This document shows positions 1 through 8,670 of a DNA stretch of 64,000 nt, piece after piece (the first letter of the stretch is position 1; the number at the start of each line of letters is the position of its first letter). The notes under the pieces were generated by a model that was not told where the DNA came from, made no database searches, and saw only the letters and a list, made by a program, of their open reading frames with translations. The translations under genes were made by a program, and so were the position numbers. The DNA is from Candidatus Saccharibacteria bacterium HGW-Saccharibacteria-1 (GTDB lineage: Bacteria; Patescibacteriota; Saccharimonadia; Saccharimonadales; Saccharimonadaceae): assembly GCA_002839415.1 (NCBI GenBank), contig PGXZ01000002.1, positions 29,199 to 93,198 on the forward strand, read 5' to 3'.

Positions 1-99
1 AACCTACGAGCTGATGCTTACATGTGGTCTTATGAGAGGGCTAAAAAATCTAGTGTTATTAAATCGGTTTATACGGTTGAGTTGGCTCCTAGGTTTTAG
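1..99 (+). CDS. C-terminal end of a truncated upstream gene
   Basis: Frame 1 is open from the window edge to a TAG at 97-99 and reads as a plausible charged C-terminus (starts NLRADAYMWSYERAKKSS). The ORF-track entry at 14-229 lies in another frame and reads like a non-coding shadow, with low-complexity hydrophobic content and no ribosome binding site. Only 32 residues are visible, so no family can be assigned. Confidence 0.45.
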   Translation, partial: NLRADAYMWSYERAKKSSVIKSVYTVELAPRF

Positions 100-208
100 T
101 ATCTGCATAATTTTTTGTTCGGATAATATTAGCTTTTTACTTTTGTTTAAATTCAAACGTAGTGCTTGTTTGACCCCAGTTGTCTATGAGCTTTGCCCGT
201 GGTTACTG

Positions 209-214
209 TATAAT
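209..214 (+). promoter_or_regulatory. -10 box for the surface-protein gene
   Basis: A perfect TATAAT lies 40 bases upstream of the GTG start at 255. No convincing -35 hexamer is visible at 16-18 bp spacing. Bases 100-254 hold nothing else that I can support. Confidence 0.5.
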
Positions 215-254
215 AGTTATATAAATTAAACGTGGTGGTGCATTTTGGGGATTT

Positions 255-2396
255 GTGAGGTTTGTTTTGAGGCACTTTACGTTGTTATCTAGCATAAGGC
301 CAATTATTATTCATCTTTTAGGTGTAGTTTTAATGTTCGGTAGCGCAAATTTTATTATGCCGAGCGTGTTTAATCAGATCGCTAGAGCTGTTGAACAAGA
401 GCCGACTTGCGCCAATGGAGAGATATACTACGACGGTTTTTCTAGCTTTTTCACGATAAAATTAAACTGTAATGACCTACCGGTTTCTGCTAGCGCTACT
501 TCGAATGACAAAGCGCTAGTTAATCCTTCACTTATGAAACTTTGGGATGGAGCTAGCAACTATTCTCCGGGAAATATATCTATTGATAATAATATTCTAT
601 CTTTAGTTTTTAGTACTAACAACAAATATCCAAAGGTGGGTACTGTCATTATAGATGCGGGTGCTATTATGAATGAATCATTGCTAGCAAATGATACTAT
701 TGTTGTTCCGGCTAGTGAAATATCAGATTTTGCGAATCCAATCGCGCAAGATGACGACTATGTAACTATTCAGGGGGGAGAATTAAATATTCCTGTCGAA
801 TTGGGAGTTTTATCTAATGATAGCGACGATAGGGATGGCGTATTGACGGCTGCTGTTTCAACTGAACCCGCTAAAGGTGTCCTAACCTTGAATTATGACG
901 GTTCATTCACCTATGCGCCGACCGTTGATTATGACGGAATTGACTCTTTCACATATACTGTTTCGGACGAGTCGGGCAGATATAGTACTGCGAACGTTCT
1001 TATATCTGATGACTTGCCGATAATAAGTTTGGTTGGTGCCTATAGGGACAACCCCGAGGAGGATCCTAATTTTGCAAAAGTAGGGGACACGATAAGGGTT
1101 GATTTTGAAACCAGTGAGCCGGTTGAGGTTGTCAGCGCTATGATAGCTGGTCGTGTTGCGAATGTTGATATATTAGATACTACCCACTTTTCAATTTATT
1201 ATGTTATGCAAGAAAGTGACGAAGAGGGTATGGTCAGATATTCGTTGATTGTGCGTGATTCGGTCGGTAACTTAGAGCCAAGTTCAGATGAGACTGATAT
1301 TTGTTTTGACAAGACCAAACCAGTGATTGATTTGGGTGGTAGCGATTATATGGATCTTGAAATAAATGACATTTATGATGAGAGCACTGTAAGCGCGATC
1401 GATGCTCAGGATGGCCAAGTTGACTTTTATGCTGATATTGACGTCGATACAAGTATAGAGGGTATTTATCTTGTGACTTATAGCGCTGTTGATAGCGCGG
1501 GTAATCAGGCCGATGTAGTTACTCGGACGGTAGTTGTTGTGGACTCTACTAAAAAAGAATTTAAGGAATTATCGGATAGCTTAATATCCTTGGGTTTAGA
1601 AAATAATTTAAATAAGGTTAATGCCAATAACTATGGTGACTTTTCTGGATTATATATCGAAAAATCATTGAACGGGCTTAAGCTAGGTCGGATAATCTTT
1701 AATAATCCGATTGATTTATCTGACGCGGACATACTGCTTTTTTTAAATGAGCTGTCAACTAGAATGGAAACTGATGACGTGGGTGTGATTGGTTTTAATA
1801 TTGAAGGTATGACGGATTTATTAGATTATTTTGGTACGAATATTACAATTAAATTTTATAATCTTGATAAATTAGGCTTTAATAATGCATCAACCTTGAG
1901 TGATGTCTTGTCGAAACTGGACGTTTATGATGATAGCGGCAAAAAAATGAATAATTCGGGCCTTGATAAAAAAAGTGGTGTTTATACCGGTTGTTTAATC
2001 GGTAGTCTTGAATGTTATACATTTACGATAAACATAGCTCATTTTTCAAAATATGTAATAAGTAAAATAGAATATCCAAAAGTTAGTGACGCGATCATTC
2101 CCGGTAATTCAGTTAATTTGGCTAACTCGGCTGTTCTATCGACAGCGGCTATCTCAAGGTTAGATAGTGCAGTTTCGCAAGAAAATACAGATAATCAAGT
2201 TACGCTTGGGGTGCACGCTAATTCGAGCAGTGACGAGCTCGTTAGCTCAAAAAAGCAGACAAATCAGACAACTAAAAAAACTTCAAGTCAGGTTGTTGCG
2301 GCGTTAGCTTGGCAATGGTTTTTTATGATTGGCCTGGCTGTGGTTTTATCTGTTTGGGCCTTGTATGTTTTGTTCTTTTATCGCCATAAAATATAA
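255..2396 (+). CDS. Membrane-anchored surface protein with cadherin-like and Ig-like domains
   Basis: A 713-aa protein probably displayed on the cell surface. An N-terminal hydrophobic segment (about residues 15-40) looks like a signal anchor or signal peptide. Around residues 163-255 a segment with the pattern of tandem cadherin-like (VCBS/tandem-95 type) repeats is visible (LSNDSDDRDG, then YDGSFTYAP and DSFTYTVSD). Around residues 355-440 a bacterial Ig-like/DUF5011-type domain follows (DKTKPVIDLGG ... YSAVDSAGNQADVV). A single C-terminal transmembrane helix (about 685-708) ends in a short basic tail, so anchoring is by membrane and not by sortase. The start is GTG with a GGGG ribosome binding site just upstream. 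Domain calls rest on motif resemblance. A role in adhesion to a host bacterium is inference. Confidence 0.7.
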   Translation: MRFVLRHFTLLSSIRPIIIHLLGVVLMFGSANFIMPSVFNQIARAVEQEPTCANGEIYYDGFSSFFTIKLNCNDLPVSASATSNDKALVNPSLMKLWDGASNYSPGNISIDNNILSLVFSTNNKYPKVGTVIIDAGAIMNESLLANDTIVVPASEISDFANPIAQDDDYVTIQGGELNIPVELGVLSNDSDDRDGVLTAAVSTEPAKGVLTLNYDGSFTYAPTVDYDGIDSFTYTVSDESGRYSTANVLISDDLPIISLVGAYRDNPEEDPNFAKVGDTIRVDFETSEPVEVVSAMIAGRVANVDILDTTHFSIYYVMQESDEEGMVRYSLIVRDSVGNLEPSSDETDICFDKTKPVIDLGGSDYMDLEINDIYDESTVSAIDAQDGQVDFYADIDVDTSIEGIYLVTYSAVDSAGNQADVVTRTVVVVDSTKKEFKELSDSLISLGLENNLNKVNANNYGDFSGLYIEKSLNGLKLGRIIFNNPIDLSDADILLFLNELSTRMETDDVGVIGFNIEGMTDLLDYFGTNITIKFYNLDKLGFNNASTLSDVLSKLDVYDDSGKKMNNSGLDKKSGVYTGCLIGSLECYTFTINIAHFSKYVISKIEYPKVSDAIIPGNSVNLANSAVLSTAAISRLDSAVSQENTDNQVTLGVHANSSSDELVSSKKQTNQTTKKTSSQVVAALAWQWFFMIGLAVVLSVWALYVLFFYRHKI

Positions 2397-2455
2397 TTTA
2401 TTTTTATAAAGTCTCGTTTTTTAAGTTTGAGTACATTATTATTGATAGTATAGTG

Positions 2456-3355
2456 ATGAAAATATCTAAGAAAAAAAATAAACAATCCGAATCTATCATT
2501 GATAGGTTAAAAAATACATACAAGCTATTAGCCGTTCCACATGCTAAAAATGAATATCGACCGCATTTAATTCGAGGTTATGGCTTGGTTGCGATTGTTT
2601 TTTTGGCGGTTGGGTTACAATTTGGGTATAACGGCGTAGCGAGCGGTAGTGTTTTGGGCGATAAAACTGACATTACTATCAATTCGCTACTTGAAGCGAC
2701 TAATAAAATACGGTCTGACAATAGTAAGAGTGAGTTGACTTTAAGCGCCAAGTTAAATAAAGCGGCTAATTTGAAAGCACAGGACATGTTTGCTGACCAA
2801 TATTGGTCGCATAATGCTCCAGATGGGACCTTGCCATGGAAGTGGTTGGGTGATGTCGGCTATGATTATAGTGAGGCTGGCGAGAATTTAGCCATGAATT
2901 ATAGCCTGACGGCTAATGTCATGAAAGCTTGGATGAACTCGCCTGAACATCGCGAGAATGTGTTAAAGGACAGTTATCAAGAGGTTGGCTTCTCGATTGT
3001 TAGCGGCACCTTAAATAACAAACCAACCACGATTATAGTAGCGCTATATGCAGTCCCAGCCCAAGTTGCAGGGGCTAACACTCAAAAGGTCTTTACAGAG
3101 GCTACGCCGTCATCACGCAACGGTATCGTTGCCAGTATGATTTCGGTTTTCCAATTTGTTACACCGGCGGCCATGGCTAGCTTGGCGTTGTTGGCGTTTG
3201 CTGTTATCGTTTCGGCTTCGGCGCATACTTATCGTGATAAATTACCTAAGAAACTTCGAAAATCTTGGCGTAAGCATCATGGGCTATTTAAAATAATAGG
3301 GTTAGTGATCTTTGGCTTGGCGATTTTGCTACTTTATAATAGTGGACAGATTTAG
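2456..3355 (+). CDS. CAP-domain (SCP/PR1-like) membrane protein
   Basis: About 299 aa. After a basic N-terminus and a hydrophobic segment (about residues 45-65) comes a CAP/SCP domain at about 75-200. Its hallmarks are an N-terminal helix 'LLEATNKIRSDN', 'DQYWSHNAPDG', 'AGENLAMNY' and 'AWMNSPEHRENVL'; the His and Glu residues match the family cavity. Two further hydrophobic segments follow near 232-252 and 280-297. Bacterial CAP proteins are extracytoplasmic and of mostly unknown activity. The track start at 2453 is a GTG directly before ATG 2456. A -10-like TATAGT overlaps the start codons, so the precise start is uncertain. It follows the surface protein by 59 nt. Confidence 0.85.
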   Translation: MKISKKKNKQSESIIDRLKNTYKLLAVPHAKNEYRPHLIRGYGLVAIVFLAVGLQFGYNGVASGSVLGDKTDITINSLLEATNKIRSDNSKSELTLSAKLNKAANLKAQDMFADQYWSHNAPDGTLPWKWLGDVGYDYSEAGENLAMNYSLTANVMKAWMNSPEHRENVLKDSYQEVGFSIVSGTLNNKPTTIIVALYAVPAQVAGANTQKVFTEATPSSRNGIVASMISVFQFVTPAAMASLALLAFAVIVSASAHTYRDKLPKKLRKSWRKHHGLFKIIGLVIFGLAILLLYNSGQI

Positions 3356-3398
3356 TATATTTCTTAGCTAATCATTGTTTTTAATGCCCATATCTGTT

Positions 3399-3404
3399 AT
3401 AATT
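3399..3404 (+). promoter_or_regulatory. -10 box for rplU
   Basis: A TATAAT-type hexamer lies about 40 nt before the L21 start, leaving a normal leader that contains the AAGGA ribosome binding site. Confidence 0.5.
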
Positions 3405-3442
3405 TACAACTGATTAGTTAAAAGTAATAAGGAATTATTTAA

Positions 3443-3751
3443 ATGGTAAAAGCAGTCATTAAAGTCGGCGGAAAACAATTTATTGTTGCCGAAAAAGAGA
3501 CCCTCCTGGTGGACCTCCTCCCTGAAGGCACAAAAGAGCTCACGCTTGATGCACTGTTGGTTATTGATGGCGAAAAAACGCAAGTCGGTACTCCAACTGT
3601 TAAAGGTGTGACTGTATTGGCTAAGGTTGTTGAAGACCTAGTCAAGGGTGACAAAATTCGTGTTATACGCTACAAATCAAAAAAGCGTGTTCACAAAGAG
3701 AATGGTCATCGCCAAAAATATAGCAAGATTGAAATTGCTTCAATCAAATAA
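3443..3751 (+). CDS. rplU: Large ribosomal subunit protein L21 (bL21)
   Basis: 102 aa, the usual bL21 length, binding 23S rRNA. The family signature is clear: N-terminal 'IKVGGKQFIVAEKE', a central 'VGTPTVKGVTVLAKVVED' and the C-terminal 'YKSKKRVHKENGHRQKYSKIEI'. ATG 3443 is preceded by AAGGA at good spacing. In most bacteria rplU is followed directly by rpmA (L27). Here a terminator follows and rpmA sits about 47 kb away on the opposite strand. Confidence 0.98.
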   Translation: MVKAVIKVGGKQFIVAEKETLLVDLLPEGTKELTLDALLVIDGEKTQVGTPTVKGVTVLAKVVEDLVKGDKIRVIRYKSKKRVHKENGHRQKYSKIEIASIK

Positions 3752-3763
3752 ATCTATAAAACT

Positions 3764-3793
3764 AAAATACTCGCTCTAAGCGAGTATTTTTTT
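3764..3793 (+). terminator. Rho-independent terminator after rplU
   Basis: The stem AAAATACTCG / CGAGTATTTT is followed by a run of T. It separates rplU from parA. Confidence 0.9.
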
Positions 3794-3805
3794 ATGCGCT
3801 CATGG

Positions 3806-3811
3806 TATAAT
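3806..3811 (+). promoter_or_regulatory. Extended -10 promoter of parAB
   Basis: TATAAT is preceded by TGG, giving an extended -10 box. It lies 28 nt before the GTG start of parA, and the AGAGAGGG ribosome binding site falls between. Confidence 0.6.
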
Positions 3812-3839
3812 AGGGCAAAAGAGAGAGGGAAATCAAAAC

Positions 3840-4607
3840 GTGCCAATTGTAATAACAGTTACTAATCAAAAGGGTGGGGTAGGTAAAACGACAACTGCCG
3901 TTAATTTAGCATATTACACCGCAAAGGCCGGTAAAAAAACTTTGTTAATTGATTTTGATCCACAGGGCAATGCTACTAGTGGACTTGGTATAGACAAGCA
4001 ATCTTTAGAGCAAGCAATGGTAGACGTGATAATGGAATCGACTACGCTTGATCAGGTAACGCTACAGACTGCTTATAAAGATTTTTTTTTGGCACCAACC
4101 GTACCTAATCTTGCCAATGCCGAGGTGGAGCTAGCTCAGGCTGATAGGCGATTTTCTCGTCTTAAAAATGCGATTGATTCTAGCCAAGCGAATTACGATA
4201 TAATTATCATCGACAGTCCGCCGAGCCTTAGTTTATTAACTGTTAACGGCCTTGTAGCCTCTAATTATGTATTGTTACCAGTCCAGGCCGAATTTTATGC
4301 ACTAGAGGGTCTAGGTCAGCTATTGGACGCAATGAAATTAGTTCGAAAGGGTATGAATCCAACGCTTGAATTATTAGGGGTTTTGCCAACCATGATGGAT
4401 AGTCGAACAACATTAAGTGGCCAAGTTCATGAAGAAATAAAAAAGCATTTTCCTGGAAAAGTATTTAGCGAAGTTATTCCGCGTAATATTCGTTTAGCCG
4501 AGGCTCCAAGTCACGGCTTGCCGATAGGCGCTTATGATAGGTTCTCAAAAGGTGCAAGGGCATATAAGGCATTTACCAAGGAGGTGTTAAATCGTGTCAG
4601 TATCTAA
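3840..4607 (+). CDS. parA: ParA/Soj chromosome-partitioning ATPase
   Basis: 255 aa. ParA ATPases bind DNA cooperatively and drive segregation of ParB-parS complexes. The deviant Walker A motif 'KGGVGKTTTAVN' is at residues 10-21. 'LLIDFDPQGNATSGLG' and 'IIIDSPPSLSLLTVN' follow in the family order. The start is GTG 3840 with AGAGAGGG upstream. The gene overlaps parB by 14 nt, indicating translational coupling. A T9 run lies inside the gene (around 4082-4090) without disturbing the frame. No parS-like palindrome was recognised nearby. Confidence 0.97.
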   Translation: MPIVITVTNQKGGVGKTTTAVNLAYYTAKAGKKTLLIDFDPQGNATSGLGIDKQSLEQAMVDVIMESTTLDQVTLQTAYKDFFLAPTVPNLANAEVELAQADRRFSRLKNAIDSSQANYDIIIIDSPPSLSLLTVNGLVASNYVLLPVQAEFYALEGLGQLLDAMKLVRKGMNPTLELLGVLPTMMDSRTTLSGQVHEEIKKHFPGKVFSEVIPRNIRLAEAPSHGLPIGAYDRFSKGARAYKAFTKEVLNRVSI

Positions 4608-5496
4608 TAATAAAACTCAAAAAAGAGGTTTAGGTAGGGGTTTTGAATCCTTGATTCCAACAGAATTGCTTGATGAATCGTTTGATCCTACAGCCTCTCA
4701 AGACCAGCAGGTTAGTGAACTTCGACAGATTAAACTAAATCAAATTGTTGTTGATGCTGATCAGCCACGTAAACAATTTGATCAAGAGGGCCTTGAGGAT
4801 TTAGCAGCTTCAATTTCTGAGCATGGCGTAGTCCAGCCGATTATTGTTATTCCATATCAAGATGGTTATCAGATTGTCGCCGGCGAGCGACGTTACCGGG
4901 CTTCTAAGATTGCAGGGCTCGATAAGATTCCGGCGCTTGTTCGTACGCTAACTGACCAGCATAAACTAGAAATTTCGTTAATCGAGAATTTGCAGCGTAG
5001 AGATTTAAATGCGATGGAAACAGCAACGGCATATTTGAAATTGCGTGATCAGTTTAATCTAACACTCGAAGAGATCGGTAAAAGGGTTGGAAATCGCTCC
5101 GTAAGTGCCGTAAGCAACAAATTGCGACTACTTAAGCTTTCGAATGCTATCAAAGAGCAATTAGTTGCGGGTAACATAACTGAAGGCCAGGCAAGGCCTT
5201 TGATTGGACTTGACGATGAAACCGTGAAAAATGTTTTACCGCAGATTATTGGCGAAAATTGGAACTCGCGCAAAATTGAACAATTTGTAGTGAACTTGAA
5301 AAAAAATCGATCAGATTCTAGTTTGACGGCGATGCAAAAAATTAAGCAGCAGCCTTATGACAAGCAACTTAAACACATTCAAGATCGGCTTAAGACCGAG
5401 GTTAAGATCCAAACTAATTCAAAAGGCGCTGGCCGCATTACGATTAAATTTAAAAATGAAAAAGAATTTGAACGGCTTCAGGAACTAATAGGTTAA
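4594..5496 (+). CDS. parB: ParB/Spo0J chromosome-partitioning protein
   Basis: 300 aa. The N-terminus is Soj/ParA-interaction-like ('KRGLGRGFESLIP'). The ParB CTPase fold follows with 'DQPRKQFD', 'HGVVQPIIV' and the 'GERRYRASKIAG' box, then 'LIENLQRRDLNAMETA' and the helix-turn-helix region. The start is GTG 4594 inside the end of parA, preceded by AGGAGG. This is a standard two-gene par operon. It runs convergently into lepB with one base between the stop codons. Confidence 0.97.
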   Translation: MSVSNNKTQKRGLGRGFESLIPTELLDESFDPTASQDQQVSELRQIKLNQIVVDADQPRKQFDQEGLEDLAASISEHGVVQPIIVIPYQDGYQIVAGERRYRASKIAGLDKIPALVRTLTDQHKLEISLIENLQRRDLNAMETATAYLKLRDQFNLTLEEIGKRVGNRSVSAVSNKLRLLKLSNAIKEQLVAGNITEGQARPLIGLDDETVKNVLPQIIGENWNSRKIEQFVVNLKKNRSDSSLTAMQKIKQQPYDKQLKHIQDRLKTEVKIQTNSKGAGRITIKFKNEKEFERLQELIG

Positions 5497-5497
5497 A

Positions 5498-6097
5498 TTA
5501 AAAGTTACGAAACTTATCAAAGGGATAGATTCGTAGGCCAACTGGCCCAACAACGTCATAAAATGGTATTGTCCCAAGGCCATTGCGTGAGTCATAAGAA
5601 TAAGAGCCTTGACGATGGTCGCCAGAAACAAATAGCTCTCCATCGGGTACGATAGTATCTAAAGTTCCGCTAGTTGTGCTGCCGGGTTCGCCGTTGTTGT
5701 TATCGTCAGGGTTAAAGCCGTTTGGATTTTCTGTATTATATACTGTGTAATGACCATCGCTTAGAACGACTCTTTCGCCAGGGAAGGCTATAACTCGCTT
5801 TACAATGTATTCGTCGCCGTTTTCGACACTATAACGAGGGTTTCTAAACACAATTACTTGACCACGTTGTGGTATATAATCTTTGTTCTGTATTTGAGAT
5901 AATGTTACGGGTAGGCGATTAACGATCAATCTGTCATTCGTATACAGTGTTGTTTCCATACTAGGGCCGATAACGCTAAAGCTGCGAAAGACGAATGTAT
6001 TTATAACTAATGTACCTATTAAGACGCATACTATAAATACTGCAATGCTAATTGCGTCTTTTATGAACGGGTGGCGTTTAAAGAAGTTCATTTCCAT
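5498..6097 (-). CDS. lepB: Signal peptidase I
   Basis: 199-aa membrane serine peptidase that cleaves secretory signal peptides. One N-terminal transmembrane segment (about residues 15-35) precedes the catalytic Ser46 in 'GPSMETTL' and the catalytic Lys100 in 'EYIVKRVIAFPGE'. The conserved 'VSGDHRQGSYDSRNGLG'-like box is present as 'SGDHRQGSYSYDSRNGLG'. There is an Asn/Gly-rich insert before that box. A -10-like TATAGT lies 8 nt before the ATG, so the mRNA is probably leaderless. It is divergent from the LCP gene. Confidence 0.96.
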   Translation of the reverse strand: MEMNFFKRHPFIKDAISIAVFIVCVLIGTLVINTFVFRSFSVIGPSMETTLYTNDRLIVNRLPVTLSQIQNKDYIPQRGQVIVFRNPRYSVENGDEYIVKRVIAFPGERVVLSDGHYTVYNTENPNGFNPDDNNNGEPGSTTSGTLDTIVPDGELFVSGDHRQGSYSYDSRNGLGTIPFYDVVGPVGLRIYPFDKFRNF

Positions 6098-6105
6098 GTC
6101 TTACC

Positions 6106-6111
6106 ACTATA
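6106..6111 (-). promoter_or_regulatory. -10 box of lepB
   Basis: Read on the minus strand, TATAGT ends 8 nt before the lepB start codon. Confidence 0.55.
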
Positions 6112-6173
6112 CACTTTTTATTTATTTATGAATAGCGATAAGCTTATTGTTTTGAATATAGCTACAAGTTAGT

Positions 6174-6179
6174 TATAAT
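6174..6179 (+). promoter_or_regulatory. -10 box of the LCP gene
   Basis: TATAAT ends 13 nt before the ATG at 6193, with TTGAAT about 16 bp upstream as a possible -35. The predicted 5' leader is only about 6-7 nt. Confidence 0.6.
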
Positions 6180-6192
6180 AGTACGAGCATTT

Positions 6193-7839
6193 ATGAGAAA
6201 TAGACAATCATCAATTGACGGTTTTGTAAAACGGAGATCTGGAAACCGTATTAGTTCATCACATGATTTTAAACGTAATCATGAAGGTGAAACGGGTGAA
6301 GTAAAATTACTACACAACACTGGTAGCGATAAGGTAAAGAATCTTGATCAACATAAGGTTCAGACCGGTCGCGCCCTTGGTCGATCTGATATTGAAGATT
6401 CGTTAAAGGGTATCAACGTTAGCGGTGGCCCAGAAAAGAAACTCAGCCGCAGACAAATACGAAAATTGGCAAAAAATAATAAAAAACCACGAAGTTTAAA
6501 ACGTCGAATAACTAAATGGTTCATAATTATATTGGTAGTCGCCTTGTTGAGTGCTGGTAGTTTTGTGGTTTATAAAATTGTGCGCGCTAGTAAAAACTCT
6601 TTTAAGGGTGATTTCTTGGGACTACTTGTTAGTAATAAGCCTCTAAAGCAAGATAGCAATGGGCGAAGTAATTTTTTGCTTTTGGGAACTTCAGAAGACG
6701 ATCAAGGTCATGACGGGGCTGATTTAACTGATTCTATGATGATCATTAGTGTTGATCAAAAAAACAAAAATATTTATATGTTTAGTATACCGCGTGATTT
6801 ATATGTAAAATATGGCGAAGCTTGTCCAGCTGGTTATGCTGGTAAGATAAATGCATACTTTAGTTGTTCGAACGATGGTACGACAGCCGAGGCCGAGCAG
6901 GATAGGTTAGCTAAAACACAAAGCTTTGTTGGTGATATATTTGGTATGGATATTCAATACGGTGTTCATGTTAATCATACAGTAATCAAGCAGGCAGTTG
7001 ATGCCGTTGGCGGTGTTGATGTTGATGTTCAAGGAAGTAATGGCGACTCAGGAGTTTTGGATAGAAACTTTGACTGGCGCTGTAATTATAAGTGTTATTT
7101 AGTTAAATACGACAACGGCGTACACCACTTGGACGGTGAACATGCTTTGTTCTTGTCAATGGCAAGAGGTGATATTGCGCCAACATATGGTTTGGGTAAC
7201 TCGAACTTTGATCGCGAGAAAAATCAGCAAAAAATTATCATGGCCCTAAAGACCAAGGCGACGTCAACGGGTATATTGACAAACTTGGGCGCGATTACTA
7301 AGTTAATCGACGCGCTAGGAGATAACCTTAGGACGAATATTGGTACCGACGAGATTAAGACATTAGTTCAAGTTGCAAGTGACACAAAACAAACTGATAT
7401 TCACACATTAAGTATGTTTGGAGATGAGAATGCGGTTGTTACTACGGGTAATTATGGCGGGGCAAGTGTGGTTATGCCTGCGGCTGGTATATTTGATTAT
7501 AGTGATATTAAATTATTTGTAGCCAAAAATCTAACAAGCAATCCCGTAACTAGGGAGGCGGCTTCAATCGTAGTTCTAAATGGCACTGGCGAGACCGGTT
7601 ATGGCCAAACCAAGGCCGATGGATTAACTAGTGAGGGTTATAATGTAACGTTGGTTGATAATGCGCCCGATGGTACATACGGCAAAGTTGAAATTTATCA
7701 GATTGGTACAGAAAACAATACTGCTACGGCCGCTAAATTAGCTGAAAAATACAAGATAAAGGTAAAAACAACTGCGCCACCTATTGAAGTAACTAGTGAT
7801 GTTAAATTTGTTATTATTTATGGAGCCACCGATAACTAG
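6193..7839 (+). CDS. LytR-CpsA-Psr (LCP) family cell-wall polymer ligase
   Basis: 548 aa. LCP enzymes transfer undecaprenyl-linked glycopolymers to peptidoglycan outside the membrane. A long basic cytoplasmic tail (1-105) precedes one transmembrane helix (about 106-128). The LCP catalytic domain follows: 'LLLGTSEDDQGHDGADLTDSMMIISVD', then 'FSIPRDLYVKYG', 'VDAVGGVDVDV' and 'NFDREKNQQKIIMAL'. A C-terminal LytR_C domain is visible around 455-545 ('IVVLNGTGETGYGQTKADGL'). The start lies 13 nt after a -10 box and has no ribosome binding site. The exact polymer transferred cannot be told from sequence. Confidence 0.93.
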   Translation: MRNRQSSIDGFVKRRSGNRISSSHDFKRNHEGETGEVKLLHNTGSDKVKNLDQHKVQTGRALGRSDIEDSLKGINVSGGPEKKLSRRQIRKLAKNNKKPRSLKRRITKWFIIILVVALLSAGSFVVYKIVRASKNSFKGDFLGLLVSNKPLKQDSNGRSNFLLLGTSEDDQGHDGADLTDSMMIISVDQKNKNIYMFSIPRDLYVKYGEACPAGYAGKINAYFSCSNDGTTAEAEQDRLAKTQSFVGDIFGMDIQYGVHVNHTVIKQAVDAVGGVDVDVQGSNGDSGVLDRNFDWRCNYKCYLVKYDNGVHHLDGEHALFLSMARGDIAPTYGLGNSNFDREKNQQKIIMALKTKATSTGILTNLGAITKLIDALGDNLRTNIGTDEIKTLVQVASDTKQTDIHTLSMFGDENAVVTTGNYGGASVVMPAAGIFDYSDIKLFVAKNLTSNPVTREAASIVVLNGTGETGYGQTKADGLTSEGYNVTLVDNAPDGTYGKVEIYQIGTENNTATAAKLAEKYKIKVKTTAPPIEVTSDVKFVIIYGATDN

Positions 7840-7855
7840 GTTGGTTGACCCGTGT

Positions 7856-7861
7856 TATAAT
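7856..7861 (+). promoter_or_regulatory. Extended -10 promoter of the 7873 gene
   Basis: TGT precedes TATAAT, which ends 11 nt before the ATG at 7873. This implies a near-leaderless mRNA. Confidence 0.6.
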
Positions 7862-7872
7862 AGTTTATAGTT

Positions 7873-8670
7873 ATGGAGTTTTTGAAATTAGTTAAGCGAC
7901 GTTCATTTCTAAATGAGTTATTATATGTGCTGTTGAATGTCGGAATGGCAATTGCCATACTTGTTATTATCAAAGTTACCGGATCTGTTTTTCCGGCCTT
8001 TATTCTTGTCTTACTAAGCAAGTGGAGGGTTTTGGCGGTTCGTTCAAGGTTTTGGGCTGCAAATATTCAAGCTAACTTAGTCAGCGTCATTGTTGATTTT
8101 AGCTATATAATAATTCTATACAAATCAAGCTTATCTAGTATAAATAGTACACAAAACTTTATCTTCCAGGCTATTCTTGTGACTATTTATGTATTTTGGC
8201 TTTTGTATTTAAGGCCAAAGTCAAAGCGCGTATATGTTGTCGCCCAGGCTGGATTGGCTGTCTTTGCGGGTATTACGGCTATTTATGCGATTACTTATGG
8301 CTGGATTGCATCACCGGTTGTATTGCTTGTTTGGCTGGTTGGATACGCCACTGCAAGACACGTACTTAGCAGCTACGAAGAAGATCATCTGTTATTTTTG
8401 AGCCTTGTTTGGGGGTTGGTTATAGCTGAGATCGGTTGGTTGGCTTATCACTGGACTGTGGCGTATCGATTGCCATTTATCACCAATCTGATGCTACCTC
8501 AGGTTTCGATAATTATTCTATGCGTTAGCTTTTTGGCATATAAATCATACGACTCTTTTATTCAAAATGGTAAAATCAAATTGAATGATATAATACTGCC
8601 GCTGATATTTACAATCAGTACCGTAAGCGTTTTATTACTGGCGTTTAATGGCGTTAGCTCAAATATCTAA
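7873..8670 (+). CDS. Polytopic membrane protein of unknown function
   Basis: 265 aa with about seven or eight hydrophobic segments spread over the whole length and short charged loops. I do not recognise a family. It lies immediately downstream of the LCP ligase but has its own -10 box. Its 3' end overlaps the convergent prmC by 17 nt. The ATG has no ribosome binding site. Polar loop residues give no transporter or enzyme motif. Confidence 0.75.
   Translation: MEFLKLVKRRSFLNELLYVLLNVGMAIAILVIIKVTGSVFPAFILVLLSKWRVLAVRSRFWAANIQANLVSVIVDFSYIIILYKSSLSSINSTQNFIFQAILVTIYVFWLLYLRPKSKRVYVVAQAGLAVFAGITAIYAITYGWIASPVVLLVWLVGYATARHVLSSYEEDHLLFLSLVWGLVIAEIGWLAYHWTVAYRLPFITNLMLPQVSIIILCVSFLAYKSYDSFIQNGKIKLNDIILPLIFTISTVSVLLLAFNGVSSNI

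Noticed and set aside
14-229. ORF-track entry of 71 aa
   Set aside because: Hydrophobic low-quality reading frame without a ribosome binding site; frame 1 over 1-99 is the more likely gene remnant.
4082-4090. T9 run in parA as a phase-variation site
   Set aside because: Homopolymers of this length are expected in an AT-rich genome and parA is a housekeeping gene; no sign of a second functional frame.
3840-5500. parS site beside parAB
   Set aside because: No sequence close to the TGTTTCACGTGAAACA consensus was found by eye in or around the operon.
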